Origin: Thauera phenolivorans
Lineage (GTDB): Bacteria > Pseudomonadota > Gammaproteobacteria > Burkholderiales > Rhodocyclaceae
DNA: 61,572 bases
Direction: 5' to 3'
Assembly: GCF_001696715.1 (NCBI RefSeq)
Contig: NZ_MBFM01000005.1
Location: 141,379 to 202,950, forward strand
Positions within the stretch are counted from its first letter, which is position 1, and each line of letters begins with the position of its first letter. Below, in pieces: positions 12,957 through 22,071 of this stretch. The position numbers and the translations under genes are program-made. The notes under the pieces are model-generated. The model ran no database searches and had not been told where the DNA came from. It saw only the letters and a program-made list of their open reading frames with translations.

Positions 12957-13799
12957 TCAATCGCGCTGCTGGATGCCGGCGACCAGCCAGCCGCCGGTGC
13001 CGGACACCGGCTTGGTGAGGTGCCAGACTTCGTCGAAGGGATTCGGCGCGGCACCGGCCTCCTCGCGCAGCAAGCCGTTGAAGCGCACGCTGACGATGTA
13101 GCGGCCGTCCTCCTCCGCGACGTCGATGACTTCGGCGTTGAGCTCGACGACGTCGGTGCGCTGTTCGGCGGCACCCCGCTCGCTGAGCTGCATCTTTAGC
13201 TCGGCGAACACTTCGGGCGTGGTGAACTCGCGCAGGTCGTCGAGGTTGCCAGTGTCGTTGGCGGCCTGGAGGCGGATGAAGTTGAGCTTGGCCTGGCGTG
13301 CGAAGCCATCGCGGTCGAAGTCGGCGAAGGCGGCCGGACGGGCGGGCGAAGCGCCCGCGCCTCCGACCGGCATCGGCGGACGTGCACTCGCGCCGGCCCC
13401 AGGCGCATTGCTCGCGTACTGCAGCGAGCCCGGTTGCTGTCCGGCCTGGGCGCGGCGTGACAGCATGCGGAACAGCATGAAGGCGCCGAACACCAGCAGC
13501 GCGATCAGCAGCAGCGAACCCATTTCCTCGCCGAGGCCGAGGTGGGAGAAGAGCGCGGCGAGGCCGAGGCCGGCGGCGAGGCCGGCGAGCGGACCCATCC
13601 AGCTGCGACGAGGCTGCTGCGCCGCGGCGGCGCCCGGGGTCTGGCGCGGCGTCTGCTGTGCGGCCGGCGCCTGCTGGGGCGTCGCCTGGCGCTTCATGCC
13701 GAAGCTGCTGCCGCCGCCGACGCGTTTGGCTTCGGCCTCCGGTATCGAGAAGCCGAGGGCGAACACGGCCAGGGCAAGGGAAAACAGGAATTGCTTCAT
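12957..13799 (-). CDS. Tim44-like domain-containing exported or membrane protein
   Basis: A 280-residue protein of unknown function. It has an N-terminal signal peptide (MKQFLFSLALAVFALGF, probable cleavage after AEA), a Gln/Ala/Pro-rich linker, one or two hydrophobic segments (about residues 70-110, WMGPLAGLAAGLGLAALF and GSLLLIALLVFGAFMLF), then a C-terminal Tim44/MBA1-like domain (DRDGFARQAKLNFIRLQAAND to the end). Such proteins are common in betaproteobacteria. Tim44 domains bind membranes in mitochondria, but no bacterial role is settled. Placed between ubiE and ubiJ, 20 and 36 bases from them, so it is co-transcribed with quinone genes. Confidence 0.82.
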   Translation of the reverse strand: MKQFLFSLALAVFALGFSIPEAEAKRVGGGSSFGMKRQATPQQAPAAQQTPRQTPGAAAAQQPRRSWMGPLAGLAAGLGLAALFSHLGLGEEMGSLLLIALLVFGAFMLFRMLSRRAQAGQQPGSLQYASNAPGAGASARPPMPVGGAGASPARPAAFADFDRDGFARQAKLNFIRLQAANDTGNLDDLREFTTPEVFAELKMQLSERGAAEQRTDVVELNAEVIDVAEEDGRYIVSVRFNGLLREEAGAAPNPFDEVWHLTKPVSGTGGWLVAGIQQRD

Positions 13800-13819
13800 G
13801 GTCGGGGGGGTCTCCGTTA

Positions 13820-14557
13820 TCAGAACTTGTAGCCACGGTGCAGGGCGACGATGCCGGCACTCATGTTGAAGTAATCGACCCGCGACAGGCCCGCTTGTTC
13901 CATCATCGCCTTCAGTTCTTCCTGGCCGGGATGCACGCGGATCGATTCGGCGAGATAGCGGTAGCTGTCGGCGTCGCTGGCGATCGCCTTGCCCATCAGC
14001 GGAAGCACCTTCAGCGAATAGAAATCGTAGGCCGGTGCGAGCGGCTTCCACACCTTGGAGAACTCCAGCACCAGCAGCCGGCCGCCGGGGCGCAGCACGC
14101 GGCGCATCTCGGCCAGCGCGACATCCTTGTGGGTCATGTTGCGCAGGCCGAAGGCGACGGTGACGCAGTCGAACCAATCGTCGGGGAAGGGCAGCTTCTC
14201 GGCGTCGCACTGCGCGACCGGCAGGTCGAAGCCGTGATCGATGACGCGGTCGCGGCCGCGGCTGAGCATCGCGTGATTGATGTCGGTGAGCCACACCTGA
14301 CCGCGCGGGCCGACCTTCTTCGCGAAGGCGAGCGAGAGGTCGGCAGTGCCGCCGGCGACGTCGAGCACGCGGTCGCCCGCGCGCACGCCCGAAGTCTGGA
14401 TGGTGAAGAATTTCCATGCCCGATGCAGGCCGAAGGACATCACGTCGTTCATGATGTCGTAACGCGAAGCGACCGAGGAAAACACGCCCTCGACCTTCTT
14501 CTGCTTGATGTCCTCGTCGACGGTTTCGAAGCCGAAATGGGTGGTCTTGTCGCTCAT
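13820..14557 (-). CDS. ubiE: Ubiquinone/menaquinone biosynthesis C-methyltransferase UbiE
   Basis: SAM-dependent C-methyltransferase of the quinone pathway (demethylmenaquinol and 2-polyprenyl-6-methoxy-benzoquinol). It has 245 residues, as expected. Starts [19 protein letters not shown], followed by [22 protein letters not shown] and the SAM motif [15 protein letters not shown]. Signature 2 is [17 protein letters not shown]. The ATG at 14557 is the family start; the frame runs further upstream into the DUF971 gene, but that is overlap. Only seven bases separate it from that gene, implying one operon. Confidence 0.96.
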   Translation of the reverse strand: MSDKTTHFGFETVDEDIKQKKVEGVFSSVASRYDIMNDVMSFGLHRAWKFFTIQTSGVRAGDRVLDVAGGTADLSLAFAKKVGPRGQVWLTDINHAMLSRGRDRVIDHGFDLPVAQCDAEKLPFPDDWFDCVTVAFGLRNMTHKDVALAEMRRVLRPGGRLLVLEFSKVWKPLAPAYDFYSLKVLPLMGKAIASDADSYRYLAESIRVHPGQEELKAMMEQAGLSRVDYFNMSAGIVALHRGYKF

Positions 14558-14564
14558 GATTCTC

Positions 14565-14987
14565 TCAGTGACGATGGCCGCAGCCCGACTTCGGGGCCGG
14601 CGGCGGAAGCTTGTCCGGATCGCGGGTGCCACCCGCCTGTTCGAGGCGGGCGAGGTAGGTCTGCCAGAGCGCGTCGCGCTCGCGCCCGAGCTCGTAGAGG
14701 TAGTCCCAGGAGTAGAGGCCGCTGTCGTGGCCGTCGGAGAACACCGGCTTGACCGCGTAGTTGCCGACCGGCTCCATGCTCAGGATGTCGACTTCGCGCT
14801 TGCCCTGCTGCAGGGTCTCCTGCCCCGCGCCATGGCCGCGGACCTCGGCTGAAGGCGAATAGACGCGCAGGAACTCGAAGGGCAGCTCGAAGCGGCTGCC
14901 GTCGTCGAAGGCGATCTCGAGCATGCGCGACTTGCGATGAAGGATGATGTCGGTGGGCAGCGGGGTGTTGGCTTCCAGTCCGGCCAT
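14565..14987 (-). CDS. DUF971 (gamma-butyrobetaine hydroxylase-like N-terminal) domain protein
   Basis: A 140-residue protein of the DUF971/GBBH-like_N family. In eukaryotic gamma-butyrobetaine hydroxylase this domain precedes the oxygenase part, but here it stands alone, with no dioxygenase domain. Recognisable features are the N-terminal [39 protein letters not shown] and the [28 protein letters not shown] block. The protein ends in a short Cys/His tail (GCGHRH). First gene of the run DUF971-ubiE-Tim44-ubiJ. Function unknown; the domain is often coupled to ubiE or Fe-S genes in proteobacteria. Confidence 0.88.
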   Translation of the reverse strand: MAGLEANTPLPTDIILHRKSRMLEIAFDDGSRFELPFEFLRVYSPSAEVRGHGAGQETLQQGKREVDILSMEPVGNYAVKPVFSDGHDSGLYSWDYLYELGRERDALWQTYLARLEQAGGTRDPDKLPPPAPKSGCGHRH

Positions 14988-15081
14988 GGCGTCAGCCTCG
15001 TTGGGTTGGGAGGCAATGATACCCGAAGCCCCCGCCGGCGACCGTGTTGGGGCCGCGCCCGCAAGATTTCAGTTCAGCGAC

Positions 15082-15099
15082 CTGTAATCAAATTTTCAA
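15082..15099 (+). promoter_or_regulatory. Pho-box-like site before phoB
   Basis: CTGTAAT (15082-15088), an AT-rich CAAA spacer and TTTTCAA (15093-15099) follow the 7-4-7 layout of PhoB binding sites (CTGTNAT-N4-CTGTNAA). The first half matches well, the second is degenerate. It lies 43 bases before the phoB ATG, consistent with autoregulation. Confidence 0.45.
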
Positions 15100-15141
15100 A
15101 CTACTGAAATAGACTGCGCGGAACCATAGGGAGCCACGACC

Positions 15142-15855
15142 ATGCCAGCGAACATCCTGCTCGTCGAAGACGAGCCCGCGATCCAGGAGCTGATCGCCGC
15201 CAACCTCGCGCGCGCGGGACATCACGTCGTGCGTGCGGCCGATGCCGAAACTGCGCAGCGCATCGTGCGCGACGCCCTGCCCGATCTGGTGCTGCTCGAT
15301 TGGATGCTGCCCGGCGCCTCTGGCATCGAGTTCGCCCGTCGCCTGCGGGCCGACGAGCGCACCCGCAGCATCCCGATCATCATGCTCACCGCGCGCGGCG
15401 AGGAGCAGGACAAGGTCACCGGCCTCGAAGTCGGCGCCGACGACTACGTCACCAAGCCGTTCAGCCCGCGCGAGCTGGTCGCCCGCATCAAGGCGGTGCT
15501 GCGCCGGCGCGCGCCGCAGGCGACCGAGGACGTGGTCGAGCTCGGCGGCCTGCGGCTCGATCCGAGCACCCACCGCGTCACCGCGCGCGAGCAGCCGCTG
15601 TCGCTCGGCCCCACCGAGTTCCGCCTGCTCCACTTTCTCATGACCCACCCGGAACGGGTGCATTCGCGTGCCCAGCTGCTCGATCAGGTGTGGGGTGACC
15701 ACGTCTTCGTCGAGGAGCGCACGGTGGATGTGCACATCCGTCGCCTGCGCTCGGCGCTCGAGCCGGCCGGCTTCGACGTTCTCATCCAGACCGTGCGCGG
15801 CAGCGGCTACCGTCTGTCCACGGTGACCGATTCCGCTTCGCCGGCGGCCCAGTGA
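15142..15855 (+). CDS. phoB: Phosphate regulon response regulator PhoB
   Basis: OmpR-type response regulator that activates phosphate-starvation genes. It has 237 residues. The receiver domain (1-125) carries the acidic pair in LLVEDEPAI, the phosphoacceptor Asp53 in LLDWMLPG and the conserved Lys in [10 protein letters not shown]. The C-terminal winged helix (about 135-230) contains [26 protein letters not shown] and [11 protein letters not shown], which are very PhoB-like. Followed 28 bases later by phoR. No pst or phoU genes are in the window, so control of those would be in trans. Confidence 0.94.
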   Translation: MPANILLVEDEPAIQELIAANLARAGHHVVRAADAETAQRIVRDALPDLVLLDWMLPGASGIEFARRLRADERTRSIPIIMLTARGEEQDKVTGLEVGADDYVTKPFSPRELVARIKAVLRRRAPQATEDVVELGGLRLDPSTHRVTAREQPLSLGPTEFRLLHFLMTHPERVHSRAQLLDQVWGDHVFVEERTVDVHIRRLRSALEPAGFDVLIQTVRGSGYRLSTVTDSASPAAQ

Positions 15856-15883
15856 CGCCCACCCGCGGCAGGACGCCCGCACG

Positions 15884-17224
15884 ATGATCATCCGACCGCT
15901 TCGCTACCTGTGGATCGACGCCGTGCGCGCGGTCCTGCTGCTCGCCGCGCTCGCGTTGGTCGTCGGCGGTTACGTCGGGGCCTGGCTCGACCGGCCGACC
16001 GGGGTCGTCACCGGCTTCTCGCTCATGATCCTCGGCCTGTTGGCGTACAGCGGCTCACGGCTGTACCAGCTGCACCGCCTGGTGGCGTGGACGCGGGCGC
16101 CCTATGGCACCCCGGTGCCCGACGCCAACGGCGTGTGGGGCGAGATCTTCTACGAGCTCGACCGCCGCATGCGCATCGGCTATGAGCTGCGCGACCACCT
16201 GGCGGGCGCGCTCGACCGCTTCCAGGAAGCGACCCAGGCGATGCCCGACGGCATGCTGATGCTGGCCGAGGAGGACACCATCACCTGGCTCAACCCGAAG
16301 GCGGAGAAGCACTTCGGCCTCGACCGCACGCGCGACGTGGGCGCGCCGCTGGTGAACCTGGTGCGCCACCCCGACTTCATCGCCTACCTGCGCGCGCCCC
16401 GCCGCGAGGAGCCGCTGGTGATGCAGTCCGCGCGCGGCGGCGGCCTCAGTCTGCATGTGCAGATCATTCCCTTCGGCGATGGCCAGAAATTGGTGCTGTC
16501 GCGCGACATCTCGCAGATCGAGAAGCTCGAGACGATGCGGCGCGACTTCGTCGCCAACGTCTCGCACGAGCTGCGCACGCCGCTGACGGTGATCGGCGGC
16601 TTCCTCGAGACCCTGAGCGGCGGCTTCGACGAGTTCAGTCGCGATGACGTGATGCGCTACCTGCAGCTCGCGCACGAGCAGTCGAACCGGATGCAGCACT
16701 TGATCGAGGACCTGCTGACGCTGTCGGCGCTCGAGTCCGGCGCCCCCGCGCCGGTCGAGGAGCGGGTCGACATCGCCGAGCTGCTGGCGGAGATCGCGGA
16801 GGAGACCGAGCTGCTGTCGGCCGGCCGCCACGAGATCACCCTGGTGCGCGAGGGCGGCGGGGTGCTGCTCGGCAGCCACAAGGAGCTGCACAGCGCGATC
16901 GCCAATCTGGCGAGCAACGCGGTGCGCTACACGCCGGAAGGCGGCCACATCGAGATCGGCTGGCGGCGCGACGAGAACGGCGGCGAGTGCTGGGTGCGCG
17001 ACGACGGCATCGGCATTTCCCCCGACCATGTCCCGCGTCTGACCGAGCGCTTCTACCGGGTGGATCGCGGCCGCTCGCGCGAGACCGGCGGCACCGGCCT
17101 CGGGCTGGCGATCGTCAAGCACATCCTCACCCGCCATCAGGCCGAGCTGACGGTCAGCAGCGAGGTCGGCGAGGGCAGCCGCTTCGCGGTGCGCTTCCCC
17201 GCAGCGCGCGTGAGCGGGCGCTGA
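15884..17224 (+). CDS. phoR: Phosphate regulon sensor histidine kinase PhoR
   Basis: Membrane-bound sensor kinase paired with PhoB. It has 446 residues. Two N-terminal hydrophobic segments with almost no periplasmic loop (about residues 15-60) are typical of PhoR, which senses through the Pst/PhoU system rather than a ligand domain. Then follow a PAS region (about 105-200), the HisKA domain with phosphoacceptor His228 in NVSHELRTPL, and the ATPase domain with NLASNAVRYTPEGG, DDGIGISP and GGTGLGLAIVKHI. Ends twelve bases from the convergent HIT gene. Confidence 0.94.
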   Translation: MIIRPLRYLWIDAVRAVLLLAALALVVGGYVGAWLDRPTGVVTGFSLMILGLLAYSGSRLYQLHRLVAWTRAPYGTPVPDANGVWGEIFYELDRRMRIGYELRDHLAGALDRFQEATQAMPDGMLMLAEEDTITWLNPKAEKHFGLDRTRDVGAPLVNLVRHPDFIAYLRAPRREEPLVMQSARGGGLSLHVQIIPFGDGQKLVLSRDISQIEKLETMRRDFVANVSHELRTPLTVIGGFLETLSGGFDEFSRDDVMRYLQLAHEQSNRMQHLIEDLLTLSALESGAPAPVEERVDIAELLAEIAEETELLSAGRHEITLVREGGGVLLGSHKELHSAIANLASNAVRYTPEGGHIEIGWRRDENGGECWVRDDGIGISPDHVPRLTERFYRVDRGRSRETGGTGLGLAIVKHILTRHQAELTVSSEVGEGSRFAVRFPAARVSGR

Positions 17225-17236
17225 GCGCGGCCGGCC

Positions 17237-17644
17237 TCAGCCGCCGAGCGCGCGATCGATCGCCGCGGCGATCGCGGCCGGCGGCGGCGCTGCGCGCAGC
17301 ACGCCCTCGCGTTGCGGCGCACCCCACACCGACTCGGGAAAATGGCGGTCGTCGCGAAAGCGCGGGATCACGTGCCAGTGCAGGTGGGGCACCATGTTGC
17401 CGAAGCTGGCGAGGTTGATCTTGTCCGGCTGCATGAGCTCGCGCAGCGCGGCCTCGGTCGCGATCACGACCGCCATCAGGCGGGCACGCGCGTCGGGCGC
17501 GAGATCGCTCATCTCGGCGACGTGCGCGCGCCACACGACGCGGCAGAAGCCGGCATAGGCCGGGTCGTCGACCCGGATCACGCGACAGTCGGCATCTTCC
17601 CAGACGACGCTGTCGGCGGGCAATTCACAGAGCGTGCAGGCCAT
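17237..17644 (-). CDS. HIT family nucleotide-binding protein
   Basis: A 135-residue histidine triad protein. The triad lies in HLHWHVIPRF (His87, His89, His91), with the middle of the motif in the variant form common in small bacterial HIT hydrolases. Cys3 and Cys6 (CTLC) near the N-terminus may bind zinc. HIT proteins hydrolyse or transfer nucleotides from phosphoramidate- or dinucleotide-type substrates; the exact substrate cannot be read from sequence. Convergent with phoR. Confidence 0.9.
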   Translation of the reverse strand: MACTLCELPADSVVWEDADCRVIRVDDPAYAGFCRVVWRAHVAEMSDLAPDARARLMAVVIATEAALRELMQPDKINLASFGNMVPHLHWHVIPRFRDDRHFPESVWGAPQREGVLRAAPPPAAIAAAIDRALGG

Positions 17645-17710
17645 GGTTTCGGTTCGCTGACGGGGGCTGAAACCCGCACTCTAGCGCTTGACGCCGACCC
17701 GCGTGTCACG

Positions 17711-17735
17711 ATCGCGCAGAGGGCTGCGCTCCTAC
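17711..17735. repeat. REP-like palindromic element, single copy
   Basis: On the minus strand it reads GTAGGAGCGCAGCCCTCTGC then GCGAT: a short hairpin flanked by GTAGGAG and CGAT. It matches the pair of elements at 34579-34659 in both flanks (about 20 of 25 positions) while the hairpin arm differs. It lies in the gap between the HIT gene and the amidotransferase gene and touches the latter's stop codon. Confidence 0.6.
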
Positions 17736-18556
17736 CGGGGCGCGCGCAGCCCCGGCGGCAGCTCGCCGGCCACGGTGCGGGTGGCGCCGAGCGTCTCGAG
17801 CTCGCCATGGCGGAAGGCGAGCAGGGTGCCGGGCTCGATCGGCGTCCACCGCTCGTTGTCGGTCAGCGGGGTGGTGGCGATCACCGCCACCCGGTCGTCG
17901 GGCGTGGTCACCGTGGCGAAGTCCACCGTGAGGTCGTCGTCGGCGAGATGGGCGACCGGGAAGGGCGCCTGGCGCACGATGTAGCACAGCCGGGTGGAGC
18001 AGTGGGCGAACAGGCGCTCGCCGTCGGAGAGCAGGAAGTTGAACTCGCCCAGGGCACCGATCTCGAGCGCGAGCTCGCGCAATGCCGCCTGCAGCTCGGC
18101 GGGGGCCGGCGCCCCCGCCGCAAAGCGCTGCGCCAGGCGGTCGAGGATGTGACAGAAGGCGAGCTCGGAATCGGTGGTGCCCACCGGCATGAAGCGGCCC
18201 GACAGCGCCGGCGCGTAATCCTTCAGGTTCCCGTTGTGGGCGAAGATCCAGTAGCGCCCCCACAGCTCGCGCTGGAAGGGATGGGTGTTCTCCAGCCGCA
18301 CCTCGCCCTGGGTCGCCTTGCGGATGTGGGCGATCACGTTCAGCGAGCGGATCGGATAGTGGCGCACCAGCTCGGCGACCGGCGAGTCCGCGCTCGGCGA
18401 GGGGTCGAGGAAGACACGCGCGCCGCGCCCCTCGAAGAAGGCGATCCCCCAGCCGTCGCGATGATGGTCGGTCGCCCCGCCGCGCTTGCGGAAGCCGGCG
18501 AAGGAAAAGCAGATATCGGTCGGCACGTTGCAGTTCATGCCGAGCAGCTGGCACAT
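17732..18556 (-). CDS. Class II glutamine amidotransferase (YafJ-like)
   Basis: A 274-residue Ntn-hydrolase with the catalytic cysteine exposed after removal of Met1 (MCQLLGMN; Cys2). Other family features are the HHRDGWGIAFFEG block, HIRKATQG, THPFQRELWGRYWIFAHNG and TTDSELAF. Proteins of this YafJ group have only the glutaminase domain with no synthase domain attached, so the acceptor of the ammonia or the real reaction is unknown. Stand-alone gene on the minus strand. Start supported by the obligatory N-terminal cysteine. Confidence 0.9.
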   Translation of the reverse strand: MCQLLGMNCNVPTDICFSFAGFRKRGGATDHHRDGWGIAFFEGRGARVFLDPSPSADSPVAELVRHYPIRSLNVIAHIRKATQGEVRLENTHPFQRELWGRYWIFAHNGNLKDYAPALSGRFMPVGTTDSELAFCHILDRLAQRFAAGAPAPAELQAALRELALEIGALGEFNFLLSDGERLFAHCSTRLCYIVRQAPFPVAHLADDDLTVDFATVTTPDDRVAVIATTPLTDNERWTPIEPGTLLAFRHGELETLGATRTVAGELPPGLRAPR

Positions 18557-18709
18557 CGCGGCGCTCCCGGGCTGGATCGATCCAGTCCGCAGTATAGCCG
18601 CCGGGCGCCGGACGATGGCCGCACCGACGCGGCGGTCGCCACTGCTGCCGGGGGATACGCGGTCGCAGGAGTGGCGATGGCTGCTACCGCGGGGCGTGGT
18701 CGCGTGGGC

Positions 18710-19813
18710 TCAGGGCGGCGGCGGGCTCGGCAACGCGCCGCCGGGCACGGGCGGGGTGGCGGCCGCACCGCGGTCGACCAGCCAGTCGGTCAGGCTTGCG
18801 CCCGCCCACATCCCCGACAGCGTGACCCACGCGGTGAGGGCGAACACCGCCGCCCCGGACACCCCCGCGCCCACCGCACAGCCGCCGGCGAGCATGCCGC
18901 CGAAGCCCATCAGCAGCGCGCCGACGATGTAACGCCGCATCGCGTGACCGCCCTGGAAGCCCTCCAGCTTGAGCTCGCGGTAGATCAGGGCGGCGAGGAA
19001 GGAGCCGAGGAAGACACCGGGCACCATGCCGAGGTCGAAGTTCAGCGCCTGGCCCGGCAGCGACAGGACGAGCATCAGCACGTCGGCCGAGGGGCCGGTG
19101 AAGGACAGGCTCTGCACCGGCGTGGGCTCGAAGCTCAGGTCGGCCATGCGGTAGGTGAACCACCACGCGAGGCCGACGCTGAGGCCGGCGCCGATGCCGC
19201 CGATCCAGCCCCACAAGGGGACGCGATGTCGGCGGCCGAACCAGATCCCGGCGGCCAGCCACACGAGGCCGAAAACGAGTCCGCCGGTGTGGCCCATGCC
19301 GGTGATCGCGAGCAGGTCGCGCGCGCTGCCGCCGTCGATCGTCCACAGGCCGGCGAGCTGCTCGCGCAGCGGCGACAGCACGCCGTTCATCGAGGCCTGG
19401 GCGGTGACCGCGAAGATCAGGCCGGAGAGCAGGGCGCGCAGGTTGCCGTTGGCCGCAAGCACCAGCAGCCGGCTGGAACAGCCGCGCGCGAGCACCATGC
19501 CGATGCCGAACAGCACGCCGCCGATCGCCGCCCCCGACAGGCTGCCCTGGCTGGCGAGCTGACGCACGTTGCCGGTATCGAGCTGGCTGCCGAGCAGCAG
19601 GAGCTGGGTCAGGATGAGGGCCGCGGAGAAGGCGAGCAGCCAGACCGAGAGCTTGGCCCCGAGCTGGCCGCGTGCGACCTCGATCACCGCCGCGCGCAGG
19701 CAGAAGCGCGAGCGCTGGGCGAAGAAGCCGAACAGGCCGCCGATCAGCAGGCCGCCGAGGGCGAGGCTGCGGTCCTCGCCGACGAAGTCGATTATCGGGA
19801 CCAGAATCTCCAT
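18710..19813 (-). CDS. YeeE/YedE family membrane transporter (thiosulfate/sulfur-type)
   Basis: A 367-residue integral membrane protein with about ten hydrophobic segments. It has the internal repeat and cysteine motifs of the YeeE/YedE family: Cys38 (RSRFCLR), Cys112 (ARGCSSRLL) and Cys312 (GGCAVGAGVSG). In the characterised member TsuA, cysteines at equivalent places pass thiosulfate across the membrane. By family the substrate is thiosulfate or a related sulfur species, but a different small ligand is possible. A GGAGAC Shine-Dalgarno precedes the start. No sulfur-metabolism gene stands beside it; the AT-rich palindrome upstream is a possible operator. Confidence 0.88.
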   Translation of the reverse strand: MEILVPIIDFVGEDRSLALGGLLIGGLFGFFAQRSRFCLRAAVIEVARGQLGAKLSVWLLAFSAALILTQLLLLGSQLDTGNVRQLASQGSLSGAAIGGVLFGIGMVLARGCSSRLLVLAANGNLRALLSGLIFAVTAQASMNGVLSPLREQLAGLWTIDGGSARDLLAITGMGHTGGLVFGLVWLAAGIWFGRRHRVPLWGWIGGIGAGLSVGLAWWFTYRMADLSFEPTPVQSLSFTGPSADVLMLVLSLPGQALNFDLGMVPGVFLGSFLAALIYRELKLEGFQGGHAMRRYIVGALLMGFGGMLAGGCAVGAGVSGAAVFALTAWVTLSGMWAGASLTDWLVDRGAAATPPVPGGALPSPPPP

Positions 19814-19853
19814 GCGCGTCTCCAGCGCCGATGCGGGTACGTCGCCCCCGGCT

Positions 19854-19890
19854 CATTGTTCAGAATACAAGAATATAAGCATGAACAATG
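19854..19890 (-). promoter_or_regulatory. AT-rich palindromic element before the YeeE/YedE gene
   Basis: CATTGTTCA (19854-19862) and TGAACAATG (19882-19890) are perfect inverted repeats of nine bases around a 19-base AT-rich core containing GAATACAAGAATATAAG. It stands out sharply from the GC-rich surroundings and lies 41-77 bases before the transporter's start codon, the right place for a promoter/operator. On the minus strand TTATATTC and TATTCT could serve as -10 elements. The regulator is not identifiable from sequence. Confidence 0.45.
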
Positions 19891-20084
19891 TCGCGGCGGC
19901 ATACGTTGACCCCGCTCAAGCGCAGGCCGCCACGACGCGGCCGCCGGGTCGCCCCCCGTAGCCCGGCGAACGCCGCACCACGGCCGATATCGCGGCGGTC
20001 GCCGCGCCTGCGGCGCCCCGCGCGCCGTATTCCCGTCGCAGCGGCGAACATGGCGTCGCCGATCACGGCGTTGCGGCGCGGCGC

Positions 20085-21566
<1,482 letters not shown>

Positions 21567-21603
21567 GCTCGTATCCGTGATTGTTCGTGCCCGGGGATGC
21601 GGT

Positions 21604-22071
21604 TCAGTGACACTGGCCGCTCCGCCGGTCGATGATGATCGGGTACACGTAATCGTAGGTCCCGCGCGAGCAGCGCGAAGCGCAGCCGGCGAAACCGATC
21701 GTGACCTGATGGGCCTGTTCCCAGATGTTGATCTCGCAGCCGTCGGCCGCCCTCAGCTGCACGCTCGGGCTGCGTCGCGTCTGGATGAAGGGACCGTCGA
21801 AGCGGCAGCTGCCGCGGCGCGGCACGCTCACGCTGGCGGCGAAGGCGCGCACCTCGGCGTTGCGGACGTCGAGCCGGGCGGCGACCTCGTAGCCGGTCTC
21901 GTCGCGGTGGCGGCAGTCGGCGCGGACCGCGAGCGGGCGCACCGGCATCGGCTTCAGGCGGCCGTCGGGGAAGGTCCGCGCCCCCGGCGGCCGCTCTCCG
22001 TCCGGCATGCCGGCGCAGCCGGCGAGCGCGAGCGCCACGGCGAGCAGGCCGAGCTTGAGCGGCAGGCTCAT
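21604..22071 (-). CDS. Hypothetical cysteine-rich lipoprotein between gatA and gatB
   Basis: A 155-residue protein of unknown function. The signal sequence ends in the lipobox LALAGC, with the lipidated cysteine at about residue 19, so it should be anchored in the outer or inner membrane. The mature part has six further cysteines (in DCRHRD, GSCRF, DGCEIN, AGCASRC and SGQCH), enough for three disulfide bonds. No enzyme motif seen. Its ATG overlaps the gatA stop (ATGA), so it is translationally coupled to gatA and transcribed ahead of gatB. A role in tRNA amidation is not expected for an exported protein. Confidence 0.75.
   Translation of the reverse strand: MSLPLKLGLLAVALALAGCAGMPDGERPPGARTFPDGRLKPMPVRPLAVRADCRHRDETGYEVAARLDVRNAEVRAFAASVSVPRRGSCRFDGPFIQTRRSPSVQLRAADGCEINIWEQAHQVTIGFAGCASRCSRGTYDYVYPIIIDRRSGQCH

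Noticed and set aside
18557-18709. Possible gene or riboswitch between the amidotransferase and YeeE genes
   Set aside because: GC-rich spacer without a supported frame, Shine-Dalgarno or clear conserved RNA structure.
17312-19909. An 865-residue plus-strand open frame
   Set aside because: Runs antisense through the HIT, amidotransferase and YeeE/YedE genes, all of which have clear family motifs.
19891-20084. Possible small gene upstream of the YeeE/YedE promoter region
   Set aside because: Open frames here are Arg/Pro/Ala-rich, with no start signals; I see nothing beyond the AT-rich palindrome.
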